From Viridothelium virens (Eukaryota; Ascomycota; Dothideomycetes; Trypetheliales; Trypetheliaceae): 64,000 nt of DNA. This document shows, piece after piece, positions 11,511 through 23,349 of the stretch; positions within the stretch are counted from its first letter, which is position 1; every line of letters starts with the position of its first letter. The notes under the pieces are model-generated. The model made no database searches, was not told where the DNA came from, and saw only the letters and a list, made by a program, of their open reading frames with translations. Position numbers and translations under genes: made by a program. The stretch is taken from positions 1 to 64,000 of the forward strand of contig ML991792.1 of NCBI GenBank assembly GCA_010094025.1, read 5' to 3'.

Positions 11511-11816
11511 CGAGTCCGATCAATCATGACCACAAGCAAGCTGCGTGCAAGTATTGTCAATTCTGACAATTGTGGATTGAAGGTTACAAGAGTTATGGCT
11601 TTGCAGTCCCAATCCCGTGTGCTGTCAAAAGGGCCGCAGGTTGTTGCTCAATAAGGAGGGTTTCGGCGAATAAAAAGCTTCAAGAGTAGCTAGGAGGTCA
11701 AGCCGCCCGGTTCACCTACGCGCTTATCGTAGAGCTCATGTAAAGGATGCAAACAACTCTGACGCCACAACTTTGGAAGAGCACGTCACGTAAGAAACAT
11801 CTCAGATCAGACCGAC
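11511..11816. other. Promoter region of the gliG homologue
   Basis: A 306-bp spacer between the regulator and the glutathione transferase, both on +. One CCGA (11517) and one TCGG (about 11664) half-site are present but not as a paired site. No gene is seen. Confidence 0.4.
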
Positions 11817-12761
11817 ATGGCAACCGCTGTCGAAGAGCATGTAGACACACATGGCGGGCGGCCGGCTAACGTTCCGAACAAAGGCTTGGTCTTGTTTGTT
11901 GTCAAAGGTCCGTACAGCGTCCAGAATGGAAGTTCTAAAACTCTGAGATTCTTTCCAAGCTTCTCCGACTTCTGCAGTAAACAGCGTGAAGCTTGTGATG
12001 CTGCTCGAGGAGTTGGGTGTTCCCCATGAAGTGGTCGTATTGAACAACCCGGGAATAGAAGGATGGTTCAAGCAGATCAACCCACTGGGATTGATACCTG
12101 CGCTTGAGGACGACGTTCGAACCGCTGCTGGCATATCTACACAGAGGGTTAACGTCTTTGAGAGCTCCTCGTGCATGACATTTCTCGCAGATAAGTATGA
12201 CACTGAGAACGTCTTCTGTGGCAGAGATCTGCACGAAAGGACGATAGTAGGCAATTGGATGGCATTACATACAGCTTCGCTAGGGTGAGTTCACGTCGTC
12301 TCCGACACCTCAAGACCGCGCTGATCCGAAAGCATCCCAGTCCAACGGCCAAATGGTGGTTGTGGTTCAAGGTGAAGAGTCCCAACACGATTGGCAATAC
12401 ACTTGATTTGTAAGAACCCAGTGAAAGCGGCTCCAGGTCACATAGTCCTTCTGATGTGTCATTAAGATTGGCCAAAGCAATCCGAGATCAATACGATATC
12501 CTTGAGCGTCGACTCAGCGAGCCTAGCCAAGAATACGTCGCCCTTTTGGACAGAGCTACAATCGCCGACTTTGTCAATCTGCCATTTGCCAACGCCCAGA
12601 TCGCTAGTACTGCTGGCTTCGACTTCAGGGACTGGCCAAATTTGAGTACATGGAGCGAAAAGATGTTGGCGCGGCCAGCAGTGAAACGCGCGATGGCACG
12701 AGTCCAAATGTTTGGTGTTGAAGAGGATCAAGTCAATGGGACACCGTCGGACAGTCATTAA
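11817..12761 (+). CDS. gliG: Glutathione S-transferase, GliG type
   Basis: In ETP pathways this enzyme adds two glutathiones to the P450-oxidised diketopiperazine, which is the sulfur-introducing step. Four exons (11817-11931, 11978-12284, 12341-12409, 12467-12761) give 261 residues in one frame. The N-terminal thioredoxin-like domain has 'GLVLFVVKGPYSVQN', 'SVKLVMLLEELGVPHEV', the cis-Pro region 'INPLGLIPALED' and 'VFESSSCMTFLADKYD' (glutathione-binding E-S pair). The helical C-terminal domain contains 'WWLWFKVKSP', 'YDILERRLSEPSQEYV' and 'ATIADFVNLPFA'. The first and third introns were chosen by phase and could shift by a few codons. It is followed convergently by the O-methyltransferase. 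Confidence 0.88.
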
Positions 12762-12823
12762 CACAAGCTGCATCAGTGAAAGGAGTTTCTTTGCAACTGC
12801 TCTGAATCCAGTGTAGAATATAT

Positions 12824-14214
12824 TTAAGCTGGCCGTAGATCGATGATGGACGGAATACAATTTCTCAATCCGTAAATCCCTGCAACCATCCACCCGGCGT
12901 GTTCCGCCAACGCCTCCCACTGCTTCTCGGTTCGCTCCATCCCACCTTTTCCTCCCACTGCCATCACAATACTCCCATACAACGCTGGCCGTCCCAATCT
13001 ACCGCCACCTCCATCCGCTAATACGGATTCGACAATGCACAGTCGACTGCCTTCCCTGTTGATCAGTGCCCCCCTGATTTTCTTCAAGATCTTCTCTGCA
13101 TCCACATCACCCCAGTTGTGCAGAGTCCATCGAATCACATAATTCGAATACGATGGCACCTCATTAAAGAAATCGCCGGCATGGATATCTATCATTCGCT
13201 CCTTCACGCCTGCAAGCCGTCCATTCTCTCCGAAAATCTTTTCTTTGGCCACATTCGCCATCCTCTCTAGCTCCATGACTGCTCCATACATGCCCTCATT
13301 CGCACCCAGCAATGCCGCCATGAAGGTTCCGTCTCCGCCTCCTAGATCGCACACCGCGCTGTCTCTTCCGCCTTTGGCCATATCGCCCCAGTCATAATCC
13401 TTCAGCATACCAGGTGCTTGTGCCGTAGCGCCTGCTGCCATCATACCCTGCAAGTCTGCATACCATGGCTCTTTGCCCAGCAGCGCATATGTAGGTGTGT
13501 CGGCTACGGCCCCTCTTGCGATTTGCAACGCTGAGCGAGACTCCGACTCGGGTAGTGCGGAGGGTAGATGGGTGAAGAGCTCGTAAAACGGTCCTGGATA
13601 GACGCTCACCCAACGATACCATTGTGTCCAGTGGAACCGTGTCAGCAGGGTGGAGGCAGGGGAGTTGGCGAAAGTCGAAGATGTGATGTCAAGTGTGAAA
13701 ATACCTAGCGAGCACAGGAGTTGGAGAAGCGGCTCGGTCTGGGAGGGAGAGATCGGAGGCTCTGATTTCGAACAGATATCAGATACCGTGAGAGGACCAT
13801 GCGCGGCCAGGATGTCAGGTATACGGTATACAACTGCTGCTAGGAGCGCTTTGCTTGTGACGAAAGCTTTGATGTCGTCAGCCATGTCTTCAAGGATGAA
13901 AGTCAATACTGACCAAAAAACCCGTCGACAAGCGTATAGAGCGGCGGCGTCAAAGTAAGTTGAAGTTCATTCAGTAATTTTACACTCTCTGATAGCTCAG
14001 GAAGTTGAGGAGGTAAGTCGTCGGTGTCCTGGCTGATCTTAAGTGAAGCCGCAAGTTCATCGTGGTTTTTCGTCTGTAGCGCCTGCAGCGTCTCGCTAAG
14101 CGTGGCATTGAGCTTTCGCAAAGTTTCATCCATTGCTCTGTTGATGGCAAAGTCACAGCTTCTGGCAAAATTTATGGACCGCTCTTGCCGGATATCGGTC
14201 TCCGATTGCTGCAC
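12824..14214 (-). CDS. gliM: SAM-dependent O-methyltransferase, GliM type
   Basis: A class I O-methyltransferase with an N-terminal winged-helix dimerisation domain. Exons 14214-13914 and 13866-12824 are separated by a 47-nt intron with a consensus CTGAC branch site, giving 447 residues. 'LTPPLYTLVDGFF' then 'FVTSKALLAAVVYRIPDIL' forms the dimerisation region. SAM motif I is 'AVCDLGGGDGTFMAALL', and 'IRWTLHNWGD' holds the catalytic His. The C-terminus is 'RNCIPSIIDLRPA'. The position and length match GliM/SirM, which methylate in the gliotoxin/sirodesmin pathways; the acceptor here is unknown. The start is uncertain. A perfect GliZ-type palindrome overlaps codons 4-7, so initiation at the later in-frame ATG (14133) is possible. 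Confidence 0.85.
14195..14205. promoter_or_regulatory. GliZ-type site TCGGTCTCCGA
   Basis: A second exact TCGGN3CCGA match. It lies inside the predicted first exon of the O-methyltransferase, 62 bp upstream of the alternative start at 14133. It would be a proximal promoter site if translation starts there. Confidence 0.45.
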
Positions 14215-14359
14215 GGCCGCCTGGGTAGAACTGCTGCAGTATCTTGGGTGGGTGGAAGACTTATGGGCTTCAAGCTATTCAATTATTTTTGTTTACGACT
14301 ACTAGATTCTTGCGGCGACAAATCTTTGCTCTATCAGACCGATTGCGTCGTCACACATC

Positions 14360-16165
14360 TCATCTTCGTTCCAATACTAGTTCAACATCTGCCAAAGGTA
14401 CCCAATTATCTCTTACCACTTGAAAGGCACCTTCTTGGTATCCCTTTCCACTGGCAACACTAATCTCGTATTGCAACAGTAGCTGCACGGTCAAAGCTTT
14501 AATTGAAATATCTGCCTCATACTGACCAAGACATTTCCGGGCACCAAAGCCAAAGGTCGATAGATTGTACCGAAGCTGTCCAAAGACATATTAACGAGAA
14601 GAATCAGCTGTAGAGCCATGCAATCGAACCTCTGTTTGCTTGATGTTTTTGAATCGCTCTGGTCTGAAGGCGGATGTATCAGAGCCCCAGAATGAGTTTC
14701 TTAGATGAAGCGCAATCGTATCTACTATAACGTCTGTCTGTCGCATGTTAAAAAGAAACTCTATGCTGGTCCTAGGAGTATGGCTCACGTTTGCTGGGAC
14801 GCGGACTCCACCTACAGCTATGTCGTCCGAGGAGCTCTCGGGTATAGTGAAAGCTAACAGAACATTAGCGTCTTGCCGCTAAGCTCGTCAATAGGGGCGT
14901 ACCCGCAACTGGTCGCACCCGCAACGTCTCAAGCCAGCACATGTGTAAGTAGGTGTCTTTCCGCTGCAAATAAGAAGAAATTTTGCTTTCTTGGTGGAGG
15001 ATCTCTTCGCGCAGTTTCTGTTGTACGCTTTCACTGTCAGCTAGCAAGGTAAAAATCCACGAAAGCACGTGGTTTGTCACGTCCAGATTCGCAAAAAGCA
15101 TTTCATCGAACGTCTGAAGAGTCTACACGTCTTAGAAAGTTACCTTTGAATACGCTGCTGAGTACCAACCTGGTCCGTCGAAAGTTCTCCTCGGCTGACA
15201 AGCGGCCAGATCCGCTCCAACAACCCGTTACATGGCTGTTGCGATCGAGCCCGAAATACTTCTGCATTGAAACTGAACCAGGCTTCTCGAAAAGCCTGCA
15301 GTTTCTTGTACATCTGTGGGTCTAACCACTTGCTGATGCTGGATCTGTAGATGCCACCTTGAAGAACAAAATTGAGCAGAGCAGCCCGCTGCTGCCCAAG
15401 GCTCCAAAGCTCTTCCTTCTGGCCTCGATCAAGCTCACCGTATATGATTTCTGCCGTGTGGTAAAACGGAAAAGCTTGCAATGCATCTACAACGCGTACT
15501 TGGAAAGTGCTAGCAGCTTCTGGATTCCCGTTCATCGATTGCAGCTGTTCAACGTACTCTTCCGCTGAAGTCATGGTAGCTAGAAGCCGCACTCGAGACG
15601 AAGTCAAACTGAAGTGGGGCCCCAAGAGTTCTCGAAGATGCGCCCAGCGTTGACCGTTGATCAGGCCAAGGCAGTCTCCGAGCAGTTGATGGAAGAACCA
15701 GCCTCCATTGCTCGATCGCGCTTTGGAATGAGCCTGAGAGCTTCTGTAGAACTCACGGACATCCTCTGACTTTGTGATTACACTGCTTTATCAGCAACCA
15801 GTAGAGATTCGTAGGGTCACAAGACTATACATCTCTGGCCTCACCCCCGACCAGATTCTGTAAATACTTCCATGGGCTTTCTCCCATTCAAAGCTTTTCT
15901 GGCGGCCGAAGAGGAATTTATCTGTCATCTGGCCACTGTTCCACTGCCATTTGGGACCTCCTATCGTGTAACCGTCTGCACGACGTATTTGATGTAGCCA
16001 TTCCAGCAGGACCTATACGACGTCACATAATGTAGCGATGGTCATAGATAAATAGCCAATTACCCCAAATATCTCACTCTTCCATCTCTTGAAAAGAATA
16101 GCCAGCCCAGACCCGAGCAAAAGCATGATCCCAAGAGCGTTAGTCGGTAGAGACGGGGATGTCAT
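14360..16165 (-). CDS. Cytochrome P450, GliC-like
   Basis: Encoded on - with at least six exons; the start is at 16165 and the stop at 14360. An N-terminal anchor 'LGIMLLLGSGLAILF' precedes 'GSIYRIWSGVRPEIVITKSE'. The I-helix is 'ANLDVTNHVLSWIFTLLA', the ExxR motif is in 'WLETLRVRP', the PERF motif is 'FRPERF', and the heme loop is 'FGFGARKCLG' with the ligand Cys. The WSG-PEI block and the ANLDVT I-helix are those of GliC/SirC-type P450s, which oxidise the diketopiperazine alpha carbon before glutathione transfer. Introns are about 45-60 nt; one at about 15180-15135 joins 'STDQ' to 'TLQTFDEML'. It is followed by the O-methyltransferase on the same strand. Half-sites and a minisatellite lie within 230 bp upstream. 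Confidence 0.87.
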
Positions 16166-16263
16166 GGCTGCAGCCTTGCGGCTTCTTCAAAACTCACTAG
16201 TTAATAAGTAGGCTACTCCAAGGTCAATAACAGCTTCAACACCCAATATGCAGCCACAATTTG

Positions 16264-16311
16264 CCGAAACCGACTACTTTGCCGATCATTAATTGACGTG
16301 AGTCGGCCCGA
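16264..16311. promoter_or_regulatory. CCGA/TCGG half-site group upstream of gliC-like P450
   Basis: CCGA occurs at 16264, 16270 and 16282, and a compact inverted pair TCGG-C-CCGA at 16303-16311, about 100-146 bp upstream of the P450 start. These are GliZ-type half-sites but without the N3 spacing, so the role is inferred. Confidence 0.4.
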
Positions 16312-16327
16312 CGCGACTTGCGGAGAG

Positions 16328-16392
16328 TAACTCGGCGAGTATGCTCGGCCCATATGCTCGGCCCATATGCTCGGCGAGTATGCTCGGCGAGT
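16328..16392. repeat. 13-bp minisatellite, five units
   Basis: Five head-to-tail 13-bp units. Two unit types alternate, ATGCTCGGCGAGT (A) and ATGCTCGGCCCAT (B), in the order A-B-B-A-A; the first A differs in its first three bases. Every unit carries TCGG, so the array multiplies a half-site upstream of the P450. Confidence 0.9.
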
Positions 16393-16697
16393 ATGATGAT
16401 AGGCAACGAAGCTTTGCTCAGAGAGTAAAGTGATGCGAGCCTTGAGATATTACTTTCTCGCAGACTACTGGAACGGAGTAAGCCTATCAGGGAGACTTGC
16501 TTATCCAAAAGGCAGCGACTCAGACAGCCCCCTGCCAAAATTGTCATTATTCACAGTAGTCTAACAAGAATCCTACAGAGTAGTGTACAATACACATTTC
16601 TTAAATTAAAAGCTACTGAATTTTCTTTGTGCGTACGTGATTTTTCATACGAAAGGCATTTCACAATGTTGTCTAATTGAAACTAGAAGTGGGTGAG

Positions 16698-16882
16698 TAC
16701 CTTACGGCGGCTGGGGGGTTCCTCAACAGGTAATCAATACAATGTTACCTCAGTTCAACTGTTATGATCATGTTGGCCCATGTTAAGGCGGTGTTAACAT
16801 GGACCAACAAGGTCTTAACAGTAATTTCAAAATAACATTGTATTGATTACCTGTTGAGGAACCCCCCAGCCGCCGTAAGGTA
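16698..16882. mobile_element. MITE with 48-bp perfect terminal inverted repeats
   Basis: A 181-bp element flanked by TA on both sides, which suggests a TA target duplication. The termini begin CCTTACGGCG and are identical inverted copies for 48 bp (16700-16747 and 16833-16880). The interior continues as an imperfect palindrome around GGCGG near 16789, so the whole element can fold into one hairpin. It has no coding capacity. Size, TA flank and structure fit a non-autonomous Tc1/mariner-type (Fot/pogo-like) element. The perfect termini imply a recent insertion. I saw no second copy in the window. Confidence 0.88.
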
Positions 16883-17201
16883 TGATTCAATAATAATCGG
16901 CGCGGATGCCATGTTTTTGACACCCGAGTATGTGTGTGGTAGTAAGCAATCAGTAATAGAATGAAACTATTGTAATACTTTCTGTTTTTGATAGGAAGAA
17001 CAATACATCTATTTTGAATCTGCAAAAGAAGCAAGCTGGATTGGTACACAAATTCGTTCAGATCTATTCTGAAGAAGAGTACAATCAGAGCACCATCTGA
17101 AATTTCCCACCAAGATAACGAAGTAGAAATTTGCCCTGATATGCCACATTCGTCAACCCTATCTCTCACCGATAGAATATAAATGCCGCATGCGTCTCAA
17201 A

Positions 17202-20200
17202 TCACAAGTCACATAACCAAGCCAGCTTCTCCTGGAAGACCGTAGCAAGCTCTTCGGCATGCTTTTCTCCCACATGTTCTTCACTGTACTCAACCTCCAA
17301 CACCCAACCATTCTGTTCCTCGAAGAGCTCCAACATCAGCGGGAACTTCGCTCCTTTCGGTTTCAGCCTTTCAATTGTGGTTACACATCCTGGCAGATCA
17401 AGGTTGAATTTCTCCGTCATGGGATGGAATGATACCATGAGGTCGAATACAGGATGACCCTCTCCTACTGCCTGCCTGATATTGGCCAGTGGGATGAATT
17501 TTTGTGCTGCTAGTTCACTCTGGTCTTTGACCAGGGCGAACAAACCGCCAATGTCGCGTAGGGAGCCGTTTCCGAGTTTTATTCTGACTGGTAACCGTTC
17601 GAGGAAGAGGCCAATGAGGTCATCTGTCCCAGGTTCGCGCCGATCTGAAAAGGGCACAGCGAGAAGGACATCGTAGGTTTGATAAACTTCCTGCACGGTT
17701 ATTGCTGCACAGGCGATGGCGAGCTGTTGCCTGCTGATTCTGTAGGTCTTGCAGCATTGAGATGTGGCGTTTGCAATTTTGCGAGATATGATGCAATGTA
17801 TAGTTCGGCCGCGTAACCTTGTGGCCGTACTGTTTCTGTCCGGGAAGATAGAAATTGCGTCACTCAAATAGCCCTTCCAGAATAGCTTCTCTATATTAAT
17901 AGGTATCGATTGCTTCCAAGCGACCCATTTAATGTAATCAAGACCCTCTCCGTCACCTCGGAGTTCCATGGGCGGTTCTCCTTTGGTGTATAAAGTCTGG
18001 ATTAGCTTCAAAAAAACTGCGACGGAGGAGCCATCCATAACCGAATGATGTGCCACCAGCAAGATGTGACGATGATCAGAGTTTGTTTCCATGACAGTCA
18101 GCCGAAGCATGTCATCCTTGGACAAGTTAAATGGCCTGTTTATCTCCTTTTCCACAAAATCCATGTCTAAGCACGACATTCTGCGGATATCCAAGAGCAG
18201 GCTCGATTCCTCGAAAGCACGCCTTACTCTATCACCAGCCAATAGGTAACGTGAGCGCAGGACACGGCAATTTGAAATCATCCTATTAACTGCATTAACG
18301 AGGCGACCGTAATCTAATGGCCCGTGTAAAGTCAGTAGTAACGGCATATTGAACGAAGCGCTTTCCGGGTCACTGTGCGATAAGTGGACGAGCTCCTGTT
18401 CCGTCGATGATACAGCATTTGTATCTATAGAATTATTGTGCAACATCCCCATGAATGTCCCTTTGGTGGTGGCGACGGTTTCTTGCACAACAGAGGCAAC
18501 GGCTTCTGCTAGAGGAGCAAGCTTCGAATGTGTTAGCACTGTCCGGAAAGGTATGTTGCAACCAAGCTCTTGAGAAAGACGCCGCGAGACCTGCATTTGT
18601 AGAATTGAGTCACCACCAAGGTCAATAAAGTCGCTTTCCAAAGATATCTTGCTGTCAAGACTCGTCCTTGATGATACTATTTCACGCCAAATCTCTGCAA
18701 TGAGAGCAGCGATAGGATCAGAGGGTGGCGTCTGACCATCACACGATAACGAAGTCTGCACCTTTGCTAATGCACGATAGTCTGTCTTGTGATTGACTGT
18801 CTGGGGAAGGTCTTCCAGTGGGATAAGTCTCGCAGGCCTGGCGTACGAAGGTAAGTTATCTTGCAGATATATGGCAATCTCATCCAGGTCCACACCGACG
18901 GGAGCGACAAATCCCAGGATACTCGAGTTAGACAAGGCAACAGCAACTTGTTCGACGGTGGACGAAGATTTGCTGATTACAGCTTCCACCTCCTCAAGGC
19001 TAACCCGGTAGCCGCGAACTTTAACTTGGCGGTCTTCCCTACCGAGGTACTCAACTTCCATATACTCATTCCACCGCCCTATGTCGCCAGTTCGGAACAT
19101 CATAAGTCCTGCATTAAAGGGATCCGCGAGGAACGCATTGCTTTTGATATGGTCACCGTGAACATAGCCTTCCAGGGTCTGCATTCCAGTCACATAGATC
19201 TCTCCCGGGAGCCCAATGGGAACGGGCTGCTGTTCTTTGTCTAGGATGTACACACTTGTACGTGGTACGGGTCGGCCCAGTGAAACAGGTTTTCCAGAAG
19301 TCGTCTCAGAGAAGAGACAGGCCACTGTACACTCAGCTGGACCATACGCAATGAACAGCTGCCGTCCTGGCGACCACTTGTCTACTAGCGATCTGGGCAC
19401 AGCTTCGCCACCTACCATCATCGTCTTAATGTTGGGTAAGTCCTGCGGACGAAGAGAAATCAGCATAGATGGTGTAATATTCACCGCGTCTGCATCTAGA
19501 ATGTTTGCAAGGAAGTCGTTAGGATCTTTCAGCATTAGGGTTGCCCCATAGCAAAGAGTTCCCCAGATCTCAGCGACACAAGCATCAAACCCAACAGAGA
19601 AGTTTTGGGCGATCTTACGCCCGGGTTGAGCGTGGAGTCTAGCAGGACTATACTGGAGGTACGACAGAAGGGGCAAATTTTGACCTTTAATGGATTTTGG
19701 CAATCCGCTCGTGCCGGATGTAAAGATTTGGTAAACATGGTCTTGGGGTCCAGGTAAGGATTCGAGCTTCGTCGAGGGCTGCTGGACTTTGAGGTAGTAA
19801 TGAGGACACTCCACTAAGATTGGCTTACAAGGAGCTGCCTAAATACCGTCAGCCATGCTAGTATGCACGCTATAGCGCGCAATCTGAAGATCCTCTCACC
19901 TCTGGTTCGGGTCTCAGCGACTCTATAAGAGCTACATACTTAGCACTGGGTATTAGAATAAATTTCGCCTCGCATAGCTGGAGCATTAGTTTGATGTAAG
20001 ACTTAGGCAGCTTAACATCAATTGGACAGTATGCAGCCCCTGCTTTAACGACTGCCAGCGTTGCACACAGCCATTCAAGGCTTCCATCACTTGCAACTGC
20101 TACAACATCGCCTGGGTAGGCAGTGACTGGGAAAATCGAAGCGATCTGTGCTGCGATATGGTCAATGTCCCTATATCTCAATGAACCAGACGGAGATGCT

Positions 20201-23200
20201 ACAGCGGTTGCATCTGGATATTGCGCGACTATCACTTCGAAGGCTTCTCTTATGCTTGAAGACCCTTCATATCCGTCGTGCAGCTGTGATGCATGGTGAA
20301 TTAAACTGTGCTGTTCTGCTAGAGACTGCATTTGTGACTTCACAGACGAGAATTTGTTGTCAGCAGCTTCAAGTAATTTATGCAAGACGTTCTTCAAATG
20401 CCCAAGGGCACGGACAGTCATTTTTGAAGTTACCACACGCGCATCGTACAGCATCCGCATCTTCAGCTCGCCTTTGTCTTCCTCCATCAGCAAAGTCCAC
20501 GTAAATTCGCTCATTTGGCTTGTACTGAAGCTTTGGACGCCCGGAATTGCCGTGCAACTCAACGCAACCTCGGGAAGGCCAAACTGAAGGACAACAAGGG
20601 TGTCGAAAGTCGACGGCCCGTCGTCTGAGTAACCCCATTGCGCATCGCTCATTCGAAGATTTTGCCGATGAGTGCTCTGAAGCCATTCTAGCTTGTCATT
20701 GCTTTCTGGCGATGATACTGGGAAGGGGCGCACGTTGATCAGAGGGCCAACAACTCGGTCAGCACGCGTCATCGCAAGGTTGCGCCCCGAGAACACGACG
20801 CCGAAATTTGCGCTTGACGCGTTCGTGTATTTCATCAATACCACAGCCCAAGCGGCGTACAACGCTGTACTGGCTGTGATTCCAAGATTGCGGCATCGTA
20901 ACTCAAGCTGTTCTAGCGATAGACCCAAATATGTTTGCTCGACCTTCGTCTCCTCCCATCTCCCCGGCTGCGGATATCTTGACAAAGGCAGAAATTTCGC
21001 CTTCAAACTTGCTTTGGTGATGGAAGTCCAAAACTGCTGGTGTTCATCTCCGATGGACTGTAGAAGCATTTTCTGTAAAGATCCGGCTTGGAAAAATTGA
21101 GGTGCGGAGGGCAAAGCTTTTCCATCGAGGAGTGCTTGCAGCTCTTGCACAAGCACCCTAACAGACCAGCCGTCGACTTGAGCGTGATGAACCAGCCAGA
21201 GCAGTTTTGATTGCTTCTCTGGGACTACTATCAATCGGAATGCGGTATGCAGGCCTGAAGCGTCAAAATTCTTCGTTAGTTCGAGAAGCTGTGTTCGAAT
21301 AACATCCTCAACCTTTCCGACCTCTCGCAAATCATCGGCTACCACTGTCTCCCAATCCAGCGGCATCAACAGTGGCGATTTGAGTTGTTGTTCGCTTGTT
21401 GTGCTCCAGCATTGTGAAAGGATCGAATGGCGTTGAATAAGCTGACCCCAAGTTTGCCGTAGTTCGCCATCAATGCTGCTCTGGCCCTCGTGCGGAAGCT
21501 CCATTTCGACGACCATGTAGTTCAAAGCATGGTATTTTGATGAGCCTATCATAAGCCTCTCTTGAATTTTTGTCGTTAAGCTCATATCCTCGAGATGTCC
21601 TTCGTTTTCTGGCTTGATGGTCTTCGCCTCGGTAATGGACATCGCAAGCTCTTCGAGAGTTTCGCTTCCAATCAATCGACCCATTGCCAGCGACAAGCCC
21701 CTTTCCCGTAGCTCCGCTACGACTCTTATCGCAGAATGGGAATTTCCACCAAGTTGAATAAAGGACCTCCGGCCAAGTTCTGAATCTGAACTGCAAATGT
21801 TTAGACTGACAACCTCTTTGAGAATCTGAAGTTTGTCTTGACTAGGTTGTGCACGCTTCATGCGATTGGCCTCGATGTTTTCAAAATATTTCGCGGCTAT
21901 GAGAGTCCGTAGAGCTCGAGCATCAACCTTGCCGTTGGAGGTCACTGGCAAATCAGCTAGAGCGATTATCTTGTCTGGCACGGTATGACCATCATACTGT
22001 GTCATCATTCGACGTCGGAGATCACTTGTGTCTACAATGTCCGGAGTGACAAATGCCACGAGCTGTCCTTCATATTGCAAGGCGAACGCTTGCTGTAACC
22101 CAAGCTGAGCTCGTAAGGCAGGCATGACTTGAGCTTCTAGGTTCACGAGATACCCACGATTCTTGATCAGTGCGTCTTGCCGTCCAAGGAAGTATAAGTG
22201 TTGGTCTTGTCTTCGAGCAAAGTCTCCTGTGCGGTAGAAGCGTCTGTTCAGGAAAATAAATTTTTGCATAGTAAGTTCCTCGTTCTCGAAGTACCCTCGA
22301 GCTAAGCCCGGTCCGCTGATACAGATTTCACCTTCGTCAGCTTCTCTGCCTTCCGCGTCGAGTAAGACCACAGTACTGTTAGGCATGGAGTAGCCTAGAG
22401 TGACCGGCCTGTCGGGTAGCAGTTCGATCATTAGGGACGCACATGTTGTTTCAGTGGGACCATAGGCATTGTACATTTTTCTATCATGTGTTCGCCAGAG
22501 ATTGATCAGGTCTGAAGTTGGTGACTCGCCACCCAGAAAAATAGCACGTAACTGGCTGTCCTTTGGTGGAGATCGGAGTGATCGCAGCAATGATGGAGTT
22601 GCTGGCAGTATAGTACTTCTTGCTAGACTGTCTTCGAGATTCCGAGGTGAAGACATGAGCAAGGTTCCGCCATGACACAAAGTGCAAAAGACAACGCCGG
22701 TACATGCATCAAATGCAGGAGAGAATATCGACAGCACAACGTCTCCAGATCGAACGCCCATGTTGAAGGGAGCCTCTTCGCTGTATTGCTGGACATAATT
22801 TGATAATGCTCGGTGCGGTATCATAACTCCCTTTGGCTCTGATGACGTCCCTGATGTGAATATGATGTACGCCAAATCGGAAAGATTCACATGAACTGAG
22901 ACAGAGACACCTTCGACTGCTTGATCTTTATAATGCGAACCGCGAAAATTCGTCCAAGAAATGTTATGAAAGCCATAGACCTGCGATGGATCTGATGAAA
23001 GGACAACTCTTGGCCGTACACGCTCAACGACGCTCCGGATACGGTCTCCGCTTTGACTCTCCAGATCGATCGGGACATAGCAAGCGCCAGCTTTCAATAC
23101 TGCCAGAAAAAAGACCAGCATGTCCAAGTTCCTCGCGGTCAGCACCACGACTCTATCTCCCACAGCAACACCATTTCTCAACAGTTTTGCTGCAAGGTTG

Positions 23201-23349
23201 GAGCTGCGGGTATCCAACTGGCGGTACGTCAAGGACTCTTTCCCACATATTGCAGCAATATTATGTGGACCATAAGTTACCTGCTTGCCGAAGATTTCTA
23301 TGACATTTCTCTCATCATCACCCTCTGCGCCACTCGTCTTGCAAGCCAT
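17202..23349 (-). CDS. gliP: Two-module NRPS, GliP/SirP type
   Basis: Exons 23349-19900 and 19838-17202 (61-nt intron) encode 2028 residues arranged A1-T1-C1-A2-T2-C2. This is the cyclodipeptide synthetase that founds the ETP scaffold. A1 shows 'YIIFTSGTSSEPKGV', 'YGPTETT', 'YRTGDFAR' and 'NGKVDARAL'; T1 'FIQLGGNSHSAIRV'; C1 'HHAQVDGWS'. A2 shows 'QIFTSGTSGLPKS', 'YGPAECT', 'FRTGDIGRW' and 'REDRQVKVRGYRVSLEEVE'; T2 'FIDLGGDSILQMQV'; C2 'AHHSVMDGSS'. The protein stops shortly after C2 at 'EKLAWLCDL', and I see no third carrier domain, unlike GliP. There is no N-terminal C domain, as in GliP. Binding-pocket residues read by eye begin D-A-G-T for A1 and D-A-A-S for A2; I do not assign substrates from these. 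Confidence 0.94.

Larger units (their letters stand above)
16166..17201. other. Intergenic region with MITE and repeat
   Basis: About 1 kb between the NRPS 3' end and the gliC-like P450 start. It holds a TCGG/CCGA half-site block, a 13-bp minisatellite and a MITE, each listed separately. The rest (16400-16690 and 16890-17201) is AT-rich with no gene recognised and no trace of a missing carrier domain. Confidence 0.6.

Noticed and set aside
13888-13913. A 26-nt ultra-short intron in the O-methyltransferase gene
   Set aside because: It fits by phase, but a 47-nt intron with the same donor (13913-13867), a CTGAC branch site and an AAAG acceptor also fits. The longer intron gives a better family alignment without extra residues.
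16783-17169. A 128-codon frame on - across the MITE
   Set aside because: It reads through the transposon's inverted repeat and shows no domain. In particular it is not the missing NRPS carrier domain.
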